Shown piece after piece: positions 23,259-35,281 of a DNA stretch of 64,000 nucleotides. The notes beneath the pieces were generated by a model, which worked only from the letters and a program-made list of their open reading frames with translations, was not told where the DNA came from and made no database searches. Both the position numbers and the translations under genes were made by a program. Positions within the stretch are counted from its first letter, which is position 1, and every line of letters begins with the position of its first letter. The stretch covers positions 62,548,777 through 62,612,776 of the forward strand of contig CM057002.1 of NCBI GenBank assembly GCA_029891345.1, in the 5' to 3' direction. The DNA is from Dryococelus australis (taxonomy: Eukaryota; Arthropoda; Insecta; Phasmatodea; Phasmatidae).

Positions 23259-24226
23259 AATGGTATTCTAAAACAAGCAGCCGTTCAAAATGACTTTACA
23301 GCCTTTCCGCCTGTTATGAAAGCCTCGCCATGCATCCGTTACGCAAGATTTCGCCTAAGCGAAGTGACAGTAACGAGGACATGGTTAGTTTGGAAAACAT
23401 GAAAACCAAACACTCGACGAAAAGTGCAACCTTTGAACAGCCAGAGAACTGCGACGAAGATAACAGAATATGTTGGTCCAGCTAACTCAGTAGTTTCACC
23501 GGTAAGCATAACATCCATCTACAGGGCATGGCGGGGACCAATCAGAATCTATTACGACAACGAACACATCACGTGGTGGGGTGGGAAGTATGGACGGGGC
23601 CACGAGGACCGGAGAAGACACATTCGGCCACTCGAAGGCAGACAGCGCGGCAGCAAGGCCAGGCGGAGGCGACAGCAGCTTGTCCGGGTGTGAAACTTAG
23701 TGAGTCCCTTGTACCATGATTCAACTTTTCTATCTTTGAACCAGCCTTCATACCTTTATCCCTTCTCCCCAATTGGCCAAATTCAAAATTTTCATGGTCA
23801 ATTGTAATGTTCATTAATGTTAAAGTAAATTTCCCTGGCCAAACCTTGATTAATTATTCTTCTCTCGTACTTCAACTACGTCTCTTTCCCTTCTTTCATC
23901 ATCCCAGTCTTTATCTAAAATAAGAATGTAACACGCCTTTAACATACCCCGTAGCATTACGAGGTGACCAAGTCCCTTTCATGAAAAACTCACCCCCCCC
24001 CCCCGTCACCTTACTTCCGCTGAATTTCACTATACAGGCCAGCATGGCATTCGCCACACTCAACGGCTAATGTGAACGGTGGATATTCTCGGATATCTTC
24101 TACGTCAGGTAATCCATGGCCAGTTATGTTTAAGTGGAGCGGATATTGCTCGCCAATGGTTTCTCGCCATCGATTTCTTCTTCGAGCGAGATGTCTCCTA
24201 TTTTACCAGCGTCATCGACTTCTTAA
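23259..24226. other. Non-coding DNA
   Basis: No gene is recognised. It includes a C run at 23991-24004. Confidence 0.4.
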
Positions 24227-24892
24227 GTGGTGATGGCTACATCACTAGCAGCATCTACTGCCACCAGTGCAGCACCATCGTTTAAGATTGGTATGGTGCC
24301 ATCGACGTCTTCAGCTGAGACACCTACATCACTACCAGCATCTACTGCCACCAGTGCAGCACGAATATCTACAGATGGTAGAGTAACATCGAATTATTCA
24401 GCTGTGATGCCTACGAAATCTTCAATGGATACAACTAAATTTTCAGCTGAGGTACCTATAACACAATTGCCGGTGTTACCTGGATATTTAACTCCAGCAC
24501 ATGCATCTCCAGCAGGTCCGTCCTAGTCTTTGTCTAAACCACTACGTCGTCATCAGTGCCACATTTGTGATACCACATTTACTTTTGGCCTCAATATACG
24601 GCGACATGAGTGCTTTGATCGTGCCAAAAATCCCTGTCGTATGTCATATTTGTGTGACAAGTGCCGTAAGCTTTTCAGCCATAGAGACAATTTACTTAGA
24701 CATACAAATACCTGTGAAGGCGTAGTACATTTCTCATCAGAACCTCGGTATCAGTTTAGCTGCAAGCAGGTCTCGTGTGACTTTGGTACATGTCCTCAAA
24801 AGTGTAGTTACCTACATAACCTGCCCTTCACAGTGGGTCGGTGTAATAAATGTCACGATATTTTCGCACATGTACAACACGAGAGTGAATAG
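24227..24892 (+). pseudogene. Zinc-finger-like reading frame with one in-frame stop
   Basis: One frame runs from the first ATG (24233) to 24892, broken only by a TAG at 24524-24526. The first part is Ser/Thr/Ala-rich and partly repeated (STATSAAPS, STATSAARIS). After the TAG come HQCHICDTTFTFGLNIRRHE and YLCDKCRKLFSHRDNLLRHT. The second is a canonical C-x2-C-x12-H-x3-C finger; the first keeps C-x2-C-x12-H. A third Cys/His cluster (RCNKCHDIF) follows. Poly(A) signals AATAAA occur at about 24995 and 25024. Product unknown: a retroposed pseudogene, a transposon-borne zinc-finger protein or a broken host gene. No introns are evident. Confidence 0.5.
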
Positions 24893-25029
24893 CGAGATGC
24901 ATAAAAGACTATAACCTACAACAATGGTGCATATGTCGAGATGCATATATATTGAAGAATATTGTAATTTTTTTTCGTGGCCATGAGAGACTGTAATAAA
25001 TTAATTGAATTAAAAATGCCTGTGAATAA

Positions 25030-26100
25030 AATTGTGTTTTATTAAATTTTTACCTAATTTGTTAGAAAAAAATTATAGTCTTAAAAGGCACAAAACATAA
25101 TTAATTAAATTAAAAATTATTTTATTAATACCATAGCCCATATTACTATATGTAGAATTATATAATTAAATAAAAATACTTTTTAAAATAAAACAATTTT
25201 AAATAATATATATGTGTATATTAGGAAATAAAAATTGCAGCTTTTTCCTATGTCTATATAATTATATGTATGCCGTCAGCCCACCTGGCTGCTGAATCGA
25301 GAAATTAACACCACCTCTGTGTTGAAAATAGAATCCAACATGGAGGGCGCTGACAGCGCAACCTTTACTTTAAAGACATAAACAAATATGACCGTCGCCT
25401 GGTGACTAAATCGACAACTGGCCTGGTGGCGATATTGATTATTAATACAGTAGCGCCACCTAGATGAAGTAAAAGTAAACATATGAAATCCAAGATGGCG
25501 TGCTCCAGCAATGTATAAACAAATTACAAACAAAAACCCAGATAGTTACATACGATAGAATGAATAATAGTGAGGGAGGGTTTGAGGAGAGGGGGAAAGG
25601 GGCCATTCATCTGCTGGGCGCGGTGCTGTGGCGGGGCGGGGGAAGGTATTTCCGGAAATGTAAGTTTTTAAAATAAATCTTTTATAATACATTTGTGACA
25701 ATGAAGATTCTAACAAAATTGAAACAACTTTTTTAATAAATAAAAAATAGTTCGTTATAAATTTTTCGGATTTTTTAAAGATTTCTTGGGGGGTTTCAAG
25801 GTCAAAGGTCACCAGGTTAAGGTCAAATGTTAAGGTCAATTTCACCGACATATAACATTGCGGACAATATGGCCGCCGGCTGATGGGAATGCCAGAGCAT
25901 GAGCATCTCCGACGCTCCACGCCAGACGCCATGGTGCCAGACTTCCCATAATCATTTTACTGATAACGTGTTTTTGTGTTTGAAAGCGATATCGATAAAG
26001 GTGGCCGAGACGTGTATAAAATAATTTAACGTTTAATACCCAATCCTTTCACGTGGCCGACCCCGCACTAGACAGCCGCGAGGGCTGTCCGAGATCTGAA
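25030..26100. other. Non-coding DNA with NR half-site cluster
   Basis: AT-rich to 25260, then mixed. Repeated GGTGGCG-type words lie at 25290-25500, and an AGGTCA cluster at 25799-25838. No gene is recognised. Confidence 0.4.
25799..25838 (+). promoter_or_regulatory. AGGTCA half-site cluster (perfect DR1)
   Basis: Four exact AGGTCA words and one AGGTTA occur within 40 bases. The first two form a perfect direct repeat with one-base spacing, the classic HNF4/USP-type nuclear-receptor site. The neighbourhood has no mapped promoter, so function is uncertain. Confidence 0.3.
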
Positions 26101-26107
26101 GTTTTTA

Positions 26108-26977
26108 CACTCATGAGCAGTTGAATTAGAAACACCTGCCATGTTCATGAAATGGCGCTGCGGTCGCCCCATCGAATGAACAGTAACCAGACAAGCACGA
26201 CCGGCATGCCTTCGGACCTTATACTGATCATAGACTAAAGATGAGGTAGGCAGCTTATTCGTCTTCTCTGCATATACGTAAAATTGACCCATCCCAAAGT
26301 AACACAACTGTCAAAGTCACATGGTCAACAGTCATGAACGTATTTGCTTACTTCTTAATAAAAAAAAAAAACCAAGCACTTTTGTATGAATAGAATTCTT
26401 TTACCAATTTGAATTCGATCAAACCGGATTCCAAGTTGGTTAGGTGAAGCATACAAACATCTCAAAGCACTTGTTTACTAAACTGTGTTCTAACCTCAAA
26501 TCCAATCCACGCCTTTTTTGGTAGCCGTATTGGCAGAAAAGCAGTTCAATGCTGAGACACCGAGATTGGTTGTGCGCAGCCAACGAGATCGGTCTACCTC
26601 ATCTCTAGTCTATGATACTGAACGTCTGAGTAACAGTCGAACACGGGATGGGAGAAGAAACAAGATGTCAGCGTATTTGATAGGGACCAGATCATTGGGA
26701 CCAGACGTATAGTGGCAGGCACTGGCATTCCTATGGGCCACCGTCTGAAGACTGAACCGTAAGTTGATGGATCGGGGTGAAATCAGGGACAACTTCCGTG
26801 GCGTACAACGTATCGATAACGTATATCGCCGTCGGTTAGCTCGATTGGCAACAGCGGGATAGACAGGTTACTGTGCAGCAGATCGCTAGCCAATTCAATG
26901 CTGTCTTATAAATACCTGGGAGGAGCTTCACAAGGGCGCTAATAGGTAGGCGCGTCTTATTCGAATGCCCATGAGTG
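26108..26977 (+). mobile_element. Tc1-like remnant carrying a nested hAT MITE
   Basis: The ends are CACTCATGAGCA at the left and TGCCCATGAGTG at the right, each next to TA (26106-26107 and 26978-26979). Without the inserted MITE only about 480 bp remain, so the element is internally deleted. A frame after the MITE reads DVSVFDRDQIIGTRRIVAG, like the N-terminal helix-turn-helix start of Tc1 transposases, and VTVQQIASQFNA further on fits the same domain in another frame. The catalytic region is absent. Confidence 0.65.
26229..26614. mobile_element. hAT-type MITE (CATAGACTAAAGATG family), nested
   Basis: The ends are CATAGACTAAAGATGAGGTA and TACCTCATCTCTAGTCTATG. Flanks ATACTGAT and ATACTGAA match at 7 of 8 bases. 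It lies inside the Tc1 remnant at 26108-26977. Confidence 0.9.
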
Positions 26978-28900
26978 TATTTCTGTTCTGTGCAGTAACA
27001 GCTAGGAAATGTCGCCGGGCCAGAGGCCAACGTGTATATTGATCGGACGCGCCCCGGTCGGCTTTATGGATCGTCCTTCATGCGCGCTGTAGTGCACTGT
27101 CGAACCCCGGCGACGTATAAATTAAAACAGCAGACGCCTTCCCCCCCCCCCCTCCCATACGACCATCCAACCCAACAGGGGGCAAGGACGCGCCGGCGAG
27201 CTGCAGATTCTCCGTCGGCGGGACGTCTGAATAAAACATGACGGAATAATTTACGAGCGACGCGTCGTCGTCGTCTGTCAGCGATACGGCGTGAGTGGCG
27301 GAGTAAAATGAAACACTTGCGCCTCGGAGGAAACGGCGATGGGGAAACTGTGGTCGGGGCCGGCGAGTTGAATATTCCTCCGTTCGTTAAGGGTGTCGAA
27401 CCCCTAAAAATATGTTTTTTTTTTATAATCGTACTAAACATTGTTCAACTCGTACGCATTGTCTTGTGATGACATTTTCCTCGAATAATTTTTTTTTTTT
27501 TACATTTTACATTTTTTAAATAATTTGATGTCAAACGCAACATTATTATTTTTTGTTACAGCCGTAATAAAGAAATACTAATTAAGTTGTACAGATGAAA
27601 ATATTTACAAAGTAAACTAATTCCATGGGCTACCACGGGGCACATATGCAATCCCCAAATAACAAGCCGTAAGCAGTAGCCTACGGTATTAGTTTACATT
27701 GTAATTTTTATTTGAACTTTGAGTGCGGCACGTTTTTTTCCAGGCATTCAAAACAAAATAGAAGCAGGGATGTAGTAGTGAATATAGCAGTACCGTAGTG
27801 AATATAGTAGTACCGTAATGCTTTGACGTTGGTGGTAATTTTCGGAGAAAGGATCGGGGTTAAATAAAATAAATATATTGCAACATTTTTATTTTACATA
27901 CTTTTAATTAATTTAAAATGTAATAATTAATATATTAATTTAATAACCAAGGAATTGAACTGAGTAACAAACGAATCATCAGACAGCCGACGGACAAATG
28001 AACAGAGAGATGGTGAAGGTCGTCGTTCTCGGAGGGTTACCCTACATTCCGTTAATTGCAACGAGATAACTGAATTGAACTCCATTTGGATTTCGAACTT
28101 TGCCATCACGGTAATTACTCATGTGAATGTTTAAATTTACAAACTCGTTCCGCCTATATATTAAATAACGTGTCCTTATTTCAAGGTAAAGCTTATTCGC
28201 CGTAAAACATTAGAAATTGTCGGTACGTTGTAGATCTGTTTTCACGAGTTTACTGGGGAAAAAAGAATAACTGAGTAGATATTGATTGGAAATACGCGAT
28301 GCTTGGCCAAAATAGAAAAAAGTGCCAGGACGCCGTCCCATAACCTCTACACCCCTGGATAGAAGTGAGTCGCTTTACATATTTCGCAGCATTAACACCA
28401 GTTCTGATGTTCTCTACTACCACTTACCACGACTGACGAGTTGGGGGGGGGGGGGGTTTGCTCCCCATTCTGAAGAAGTTAGAAGATATGGTGCAGACCT
28501 GGCAACATACAAGGAATATGAACAACGCAAGAACATTGACCTAAAGCAAGGGATAGGGAAATAGAAACTGGAAATATACGGACTTGGGAATGGAAAATGG
28601 AATATGAGAATTAAATGACGATAATCCAGACTGAAAGAAGGTTTATGCGGAAGAATGGGGTCGAAAAGGGGTCCATAAGCCCCCTCCCAGCTGCTGCATA
28701 ACGAAGGGATGGATATAGTTAATATATTGTAGAGCCGCTCTACAGTGGCTTAGGAATGTAGAGTAGAATTATGTAAATTATAATATAAAGAATAACCCCG
28801 CCCCAGGTTGCTGACAGTCAGGGTGGATAGCAGGATTAACCGTGCCACTCTCACCCGCCCAGCAGCTTGGCAGTAAAATAAAATATAGTTCACAATAATA
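26978..28900. other. Non-coding DNA with GC-rich patch
   Basis: 26990-27400 is GC-rich with many CpG and a C run near 27141, followed by AT-rich DNA. Two near-identical 21-bp words GTAGTGAATATAGCAGTACC lie at 27775-27820. No gene is recognised. Confidence 0.4.
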
Positions 28901-30918
28901 TTGAATTATATTGTTGGGACCAGCAGTTGTGATGTAAGAAGAATTAGTAGTGCATTAGGCTTACTCGCCATATCAGTCGTGTGCGAACCACACTCCAGGA
29001 GATGGCGACTGAGGAACTATTGAGATGGCAACAATCCGACCTACGTTAGAAAACAGGACGGAGGGAGGTGCAATAAATAGCGCCGCTGGACACGCGCTCA
29101 CCCCCCACACGAGCTAAGCTGTAGTGGGATGAACAACGCGCCCTCGTGGCTGCTCGCTCGCTGGGAACTGCCCGTTACTCGAGGACCAGGGAAAGCGAGC
29201 ATCTGCGAGTGCGATTGGACCATGGCAGCTTGGGTGCGGCGACTATCTGCAACTCGTCGCGTCCCAGGTCACTCGACGAGAAGCAGGAGGAGGGGGGGGG
29301 GTCATACATCTTCAGTTGCTGTCGGAACTGCAGTGCTGGTTCGCCTACGCGGCAGTATTGACAGTAACTCAACTCCAAGGGCGCCTGCGCCCACACGATG
29401 TCTGGCATCAGCCCGGCGCTGTTCTGTCCCCCGCAATTACACACCAGCTGCGATCTCATTTCATTTCACTCCGCATCAAACCAACATAAGTCTTTCTTAC
29501 AGAACTAATAAATTCCGTACTTTATCCAGCCCTAATCCAGTTAAACGGAATAATTTTATCCTCCGCGACTGTCCCATAGATTTTCCACGGCCCTCTCCGC
29601 TTTGCCTGGTTTGCTGTGCTCTTCCATCTAGACCCTTCTTCTTTCAGGGTGTGTGCAAATGGCTACAATTGTTGCCATGGAACGATAACCCTGCTTAGCC
29701 GCGATGCATGTGGCCATTATAATAATTAAACCCAACATATGGCGTAAAGGGCTTGCCATGAGACGCATCGCATTCTCCAACCGACTTAGCTACTAACATG
29801 CATTCCGGAGGGCACACAGAACTGTGGAGGTGCTCACGCTGGCGTAGCGGGATTTGGGGGCTCGCCAGAGATAAAAAACAATGGCGCTCGCCTCCCCCCT
29901 CTTTACGGCCCACTCTCAGACACTTCCGTTATTCGTCGACTTGTGCGTAGCCGATCAAGAAGACGTATTCTGAGGTGCCACCGACGCGAGGCGTCGCTGG
30001 TCCAGGTTGCAGTCTTCCCACGTCAGGAGACGTACTCGCAGCATCACATCTCCACTGCTCGAGATCAGGACACAGAGATGCTTCGGTCGATTCCGAACTG
30101 AGTCAGTGGTAGGTGTACATTCAGTAGGGTGCAAGATTGAGTCGATAGAGAAGTAACGCGGTTGAAAAAGATATATTTAATAGATAATTTAAATATTGCA
30201 AGTCAACGAAGGTTCAATAATTAATTCCCATTTGTATTTAAATTAATTGTGAAGAAACTGAATATAATAAATTGTTTTAGAGATCGTTCTGTTCCTATTT
30301 CTAGTTCTACTATGTCACCCGTAATTAAACCTTGTGATAGTTAGAATTTAGCAGAAGTGCAGAGTTGGAGAGAGATAAGGACAAGTGAGTATAGTGAATG
30401 ATCTTTAGAGTTGAGGCAGGGACAGGTTCGTGACCTTAGATCAGCAGGGCTGGCTAGGCACACGCAACAATATACAACAATAATAAATCAAAGGCTGATA
30501 GTATGCAAAGTAATAAACAAACAAAAAAAATTAAAGGTACATGATCCGAGAGAGCCAATTGAAGGAAAGTTGTAAGATAGATAATACAATAATAAACAGG
30601 AGGAAATACTTATACCCCTACATTACCAAGAAAGAGCATAGTCGCGGAGGTGAAAATAAAAGGATTGCGTGTCTGACTTATAGCTGGCCACGAAAATAAA
30701 ATTACACTTACCATTCTCCTATTGGTCCATAATACACCGTGAGCTTTACTGTACTTGGCAGTGTTCATTACTTGCAGACTGTCAGCCCAACGTTACACTG
30801 CACTATTCTCTCCCAAGTGGCGACGTACACAATTCATTACGTTCATTTGAGCAATTAACAGTCTGAATACTGCCAAGTTATAACATTGCAGTGAACAACA
30901 CGGAAACTGCTGGCAAGG
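28901..30918. other. Non-coding DNA with GC-rich core
   Basis: 29050-29950 is GC-rich and holds a 189-codon open frame (29129-29698) without recognisable domains; the flanks are AT-rich. A solo LTR or a CpG-rich regulatory region is possible, but no terminal repeats were identified. Confidence 0.35.
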
Positions 30919-31086
30919 TATTATCACGTCAACAATGTATTGTATTATCACGTCAACAATGTCTTGTATTATAACGTCAACAATGTCTTGTATTATCACG
31001 TCAACAATGTCTTGTATTATCACGTCAACAATGTCTTGTATTATCACGTCAACAATGTCTTGTATTATCACGTCAACAATGTCTTG
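30919..31086. repeat. 24-bp tandem array, 7 units
   Basis: Seven units of TATTATCACGTCAACAATGT plus CTTG. Only the first (ATTG end) and third (AACGTC) units differ, each at one base. The unit is 8 codons long, so the array is open in several frames. There are no spacers, so it is not a CRISPR array. Confidence 0.96.
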
Positions 31087-31247
31087 GAGAGATGCGAACG
31101 TAATGATAGTACGACAAACTCCATATAACTACGGTGAAATCAGACGACGTGATAATACGTCACCGGCACTCGAAGTGTTCGCGTGTGCACACTGGGACGA
31201 ATAGTGTTTGTCACGCCAGAACAAGACATTTCATGCCTAATCTACAC

Positions 31248-31509
31248 GAGGGGCCGCGGTGGTGTAGTGGTTAGACTGTTCGCCTCCGACCAAGGCAAAC
31301 CGAGTTCAATCCCCGGCCGGGCCACTCCCGGATCTTCGCGTGTGGGAATCATGCCGGACGATGCCGCTGGTCGGCGGGTTTTCTCGGGTATCTCCCGTTC
31401 CCCCCGCCCTCCCATCCGGCGCTGCCCCATATTCACCTCGCTTCACCCTCATCGGCTCTCGAGACCTCGCTGTTGACAGCCACCCGAATCCTTTCACTTA
31501 CCCACTCAT
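31248..31509 (+). repeat. tRNA-derived SINE, copy 3
   Basis: The head has GGTGGTGTAGTGGTTAGACT and AGTTCAATCCCC; the body has GGCGGGTTTTCTCGGGTATC, GGCGCTGCCCCA and CATCGGCTCTCGAGACCTC. This is one of the best-preserved copies. Confidence 0.92.
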
Positions 31510-31944
31510 TGTCCACAGACGCTTATCCTCGGAGTAGCGGTAGGTAGTGAAATACAGCCACTAAAATTGTAAGTAAGCTACCACTTATTGCCGGTAAAGC
31601 ATTATTCGCTAGTTTATCTTACACAGATACCATTTTAAATTTTACAGATTTAAAGTAAGATGGCTTCCAAAAAATTCATTTTCGGTAATATTTCCTTACA
31701 CGTGTTGTTAATTAACTGTAACGTTCTTTTGCGAATTCGCGTTATTATCTGTCGATGAATTACTTAGGCCTTAGGCAGAAAATAAAGCACATGAGTTGTC
31801 GGTGACCTCTGTGATGGAGATTGCTAAAGGGTCACCTTCGCATTATAAGCTTTTAAGTTCAAAAAGTTTTTAATAATGGCTGTAAAAGTTTTAAATATAA
31901 ATATAAACCTAATTTGTTCCCTCCAGAAAATATTTTCCAGCATA
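31510..31944. other. Non-coding DNA, nothing recognised
   Basis: No gene or repeat seen. Confidence 0.4.
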
Positions 31945-32576
31945 CAACGTGGAGAAACATTTTGACGTGAATACGTCTCTAAATTTGCAACCGTAGGGGG
32001 AGGCAATCCAGAAAATCCGATGATGATGAAATCGGGGGATACAGTTTGGCATTGCAGCTCCGAATCTGTTGTCTACATTCAGAATTTAATTACACCACTC
32101 GATTTCCAAAGGACCAAAGAATCTGTTATACTGATTGATAACGCCACAATTCGAGTTTGTTTCGCCGCTTCTTATAAATTCCGCGTAGTATGACTTTCGA
32201 CTAGTAGAAGCTACGACGCTCGTTTGAGTTTCAATCGAAAAAACTCTTCAAGATCAATCGATTTCGTGTATATAAACATTTGTGTGGCGTGGTTGTGGTG
32301 AAATTGTATGAGTTTAATGAAAAAAAAAATTAGAAAATTTAACACAATGTCGGCCTATACTCGTCAAAAAGCAAATTCGAAATACAGAAATCGTTTACGG
32401 TTGGAAAGAGCATCTCAAATGCAATCCAGTGATACCCACAAAACCCTATATGGACAAGTGAAGAGGTTCTGGGGACGTAAAATAAACATCAAGGCGTCCG
32501 AGCGCGTCAACGTAGACGTATTCACGCAAAACAAACGGCCGTGTTCCCAACACAGCCACAACCCATCTTTTTTTTA
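31945..32576 (+). repeat. Interspersed repeat with small basic ORF, copy 2
   Basis: This is the second copy of the 5150-5833 repeat. The ORF starts at 32347 and reads MSAYTRQKANSKYRNR, then LERASQMQSSDTHKTLYGQV. A one-base difference after GRK changes the frame relative to copy 1. The repeat ends at the same T run after ACACAGCCACA. The shared ATG, shared frame over about 45 codons and shared TATA-like word upstream suggest a real coding start in the parent element. Confidence 0.6.
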
Positions 32577-32976
32577 AAAGTTTTTAATGTATAAAAAATA
32601 CTGTATTGAGAACTAACACATAACTGTTGTGTTATTTAGTCTCTATGCGGCATTGATATACTGTCGTGTATACAATCTTTACGTATTAATACCGGTGGAT
32701 TCTACCAACGGCGTTGAAAGAACACAGTTTATTCGGCTGTGAAAGAAACATTCTCGGGTAGCCAGGAGAAGTTTTCCTTAGAAAACACTCGAATAAATCC
32801 GCCGACGTAAACGGTGTGGCAATAAACACCGACGCAACTTACCATTCTTCTTCCAGGCTGTCACACCTGAAGTATGCGTTTGTGCCCGCGCATTCCCAGA
32901 TGAAATGTTATTGGTTTCATTCGTTTTCAAAACCCCAGCAGTTTTCTTATGTTATCTTCTATTGTTATGTGTGTAT

Positions 32977-33664
32977 ACAGGCTGTTTCTGAATAACACCG
33001 ACGAACTCCAGCAGGTTGTTCCTCACGAGAATATAAGACGAAAATGTATCTACGCTTTCCTCCTAAAATGACTTTTAAGGAAGTTGCACGACCCCACAAA
33101 ATCATTGTTAAAAATGCCTTCCAGTCAATTGTTTTTTTTTTTCCTATCTGTGGGAAAACAGACATTCTGTTTTGAGAGTCACGTATGGATTTCCCGGAAA
33201 CGGTTTAGCTGAGAGCGTCCCTAGACAAAACGACCTGATTTGGTTACTAACACGTTCTGATTCATAAAAGATCGCGTACATATTAGGGTTATAAAATTCC
33301 ATCCAGAAATAAAGATGCCAATGTTAATTTTCACCATGAAGGGGGACGATAGGGCAAATCGCGTTTTCAGATCTCCGTTCTAGAATACACCACTCACCGA
33401 TTTGTTGCTTAATCACTACTATTAGTGATTAAGCAACAAATCGGTGAGTGGTGTATTCTGGTGTATTCACACACGCACACGCACACGCGCACGCCCACGC
33501 GCACATATATATATGATATAGAATCATTTAAAAATGTGATTTTTGGGTGTGCATAATTCCCTTTAAAACCACCCCAGGGTAGATCGATAACACATATGTT
33601 TTCGTCTTATTTTTCCGTAAGGGTTAATTTTCCGAAATTGGCCGGTGTTAAAAAACACTCGGTA
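32977..33664. mobile_element. Putative non-autonomous DNA element (ACAGGCTGTTTC end)
   Basis: The left end ACAGGCTGTTTCTGAATAAC and the right end GGCCGGTGTTAAAAAACACT are imperfect inverted repeats (CGGTGTTA and AAACA shared). CGTCTTAT words are mirrored inside both ends. It contains a perfect hairpin at 33382-33459. Similar ends are common on insect IS630/Tc1-like repeats whose transposase ends in GGHFE, a fragment of which lies at 35878. Confidence 0.4.
33382..33459. repeat. Perfect hairpin, 37-bp arms, 4-base loop
   Basis: The left arm 33382-33418 begins AGAATACACCACTCACCG. The right arm 33423-33459 is its exact reverse complement. The loop is CTAT. Confidence 0.97.
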
Positions 33665-33850
33665 TTATGGATCAACTAAGCACGAATATCAATTAGGGAT
33701 ATCGAACGGACGGTTAACTCCGTATGTGTGTACGAAATACCAATATGTATGTCCTGGGTGACTGTGCCGAGTACGTTAGACACGGAGGGGGGGGGGGGGG
33801 GGGTTAGATAAATGTGTCCCTCGCTTTCAGCACACGCTCACCGGCAAGAG

Positions 33851-33970
33851 CGTAGAGTAAAGACGAGGTAGACTGGTTTAAACTGGTTTACATATTCTGC
33901 TTATGTATCCAACATGACCGAACAGATTAACGTGTTAAGAATACGAGGTGGCTTTCTGCTTACGTTCAAT
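33851..33970. mobile_element. hAT-type MITE left end (CATAGACTAAAGATG family), partial
   Basis: It starts CGTAGAGTAAAGACGAGGTA and follows the family through the TCTGCTTATGTATCCAACAT region. It then meets a CT/CA/TA microsatellite at about 33971 and the rest is not recognisable. Confidence 0.6.
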
Positions 33971-33976
33971 TTTTTT

Positions 33977-34016
<40 letters not shown>

Positions 34017-34035
34017 ATATATAATATATATACAT
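33971..34035. repeat. (CT)n(CA)n(TA)n microsatellite
   Basis: A compound dinucleotide run interrupts the MITE fragment at 33851. Confidence 0.9.
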
Positions 34036-35281
34036 ACATATATAAAATATGTAATTAAAAAAATTAAAATATTAAATTTTTATTGAGACTTAGCACAAAG
34101 TGTTGTGCCAACATTTAGAAACACACTTATCAGTTAACAGTGAGTTAAATCTCTATCTCAACCGCCAGGTTGGATTTAAAATTTATGCGCAACAACTTTT
34201 TTTTTTTTTTTTTCAATTAAATGACTAAATTTTTATTATTGTAGCACGTTTACATTTCACAGACTTTTCAAAATCTAGTCGCCAAATTTTATTCACACAT
34301 TATCTGGTAATTGTGAAATGGCAAGAATTTGTTAACGATTTGAAAAATAAAGTTGCACTAACTACATGATAATTACTTGACGAAAGTACAGAATTGATGT
34401 TAGTTCTACAGCATAATGTATATTGCCAGAGAGGTACGAGTGTACTTTGAAGATAAGTGTCCGTATACGTATGAAATAATCTATAAACCAGTTATTCCAC
34501 TTGGCGTGTGAGGCCAAGCTGAAAGCTCAAATTTCACAAAACTTTAAAGAATTTTTTTTGGAATTATCGAAATGTTTTTCGAATTAAGACGTAGTACTGA
34601 CTTCGCGTTTGATAAGGTGTAACTCATTTGTTAATACCATGTATGTTATTAACAGGAAGTGCAATGGTATCCTTATTCAATTTCACTTCTTTCCGGTGAT
34701 TTGTTAAGCACTTCAGCACTCCAGTTCAGGCGTCCATTTGTTAGGACATTTAACTTAATTTAGTATAGAAATCATTTGTAAAATTTTTCTACACATATTG
34801 GGAAAACCAAACGAGGTTGCCTTCGTGTATCAAGCTTACAGCAACGCGGTTTTGATAGATCCAGAGGCACGGAAAGAGTTTCATGCTGTAACACGGATGC
34901 ACTGTAGTACACAGGTTACCGCGTGGCGTCGCCGACACTGTGCAGGTGGCGAAGCACTGCGATAACGACGCACGAATACATAGATTGCCATGCAGGTGGA
35001 CGGAAGTGTGGGGTAAGCATGGATGGTGCTCATACGAAAACTGCCATCTTCTGTCGCAGTGTTCCCGGACGCAGCCGTGTTTCACCAGACGGACGCTCGT
35101 GTCCAGCACTGTACGTGCTCTCGCACCTCCGGACTGTTCCTACCACTATCTACCCTTGTATCACACCCTCACCACGTGTCCTGCTATCTGCCACTACCAG
35201 CCAATACCAACTCGCATGTCTCTCCTCGCTGTACACTGCATATACTGTACGTAATGCCGGACACATTGCACACCTTACTAA
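34036..35281. other. Non-coding DNA
   Basis: No gene is recognised. Overlapping open frames at 34789-35430 on both strands have no conserved motif. Confidence 0.4.

Noticed and set aside
29129-29698. 189-codon open frame
   Set aside because: GC-rich DNA lengthens random frames. The product is low in structure, with no domain, signal peptide or splice logic, and the antisense strand is also open.
28901-29700. Solo LTR
   Set aside because: GC-rich core with an AATAAATA word, but no defined ends or target duplication could be seen.
30919-31086. CRISPR-like direct repeats
   Set aside because: Units are contiguous with no spacers, and the setting is eukaryotic; it is a plain tandem array.
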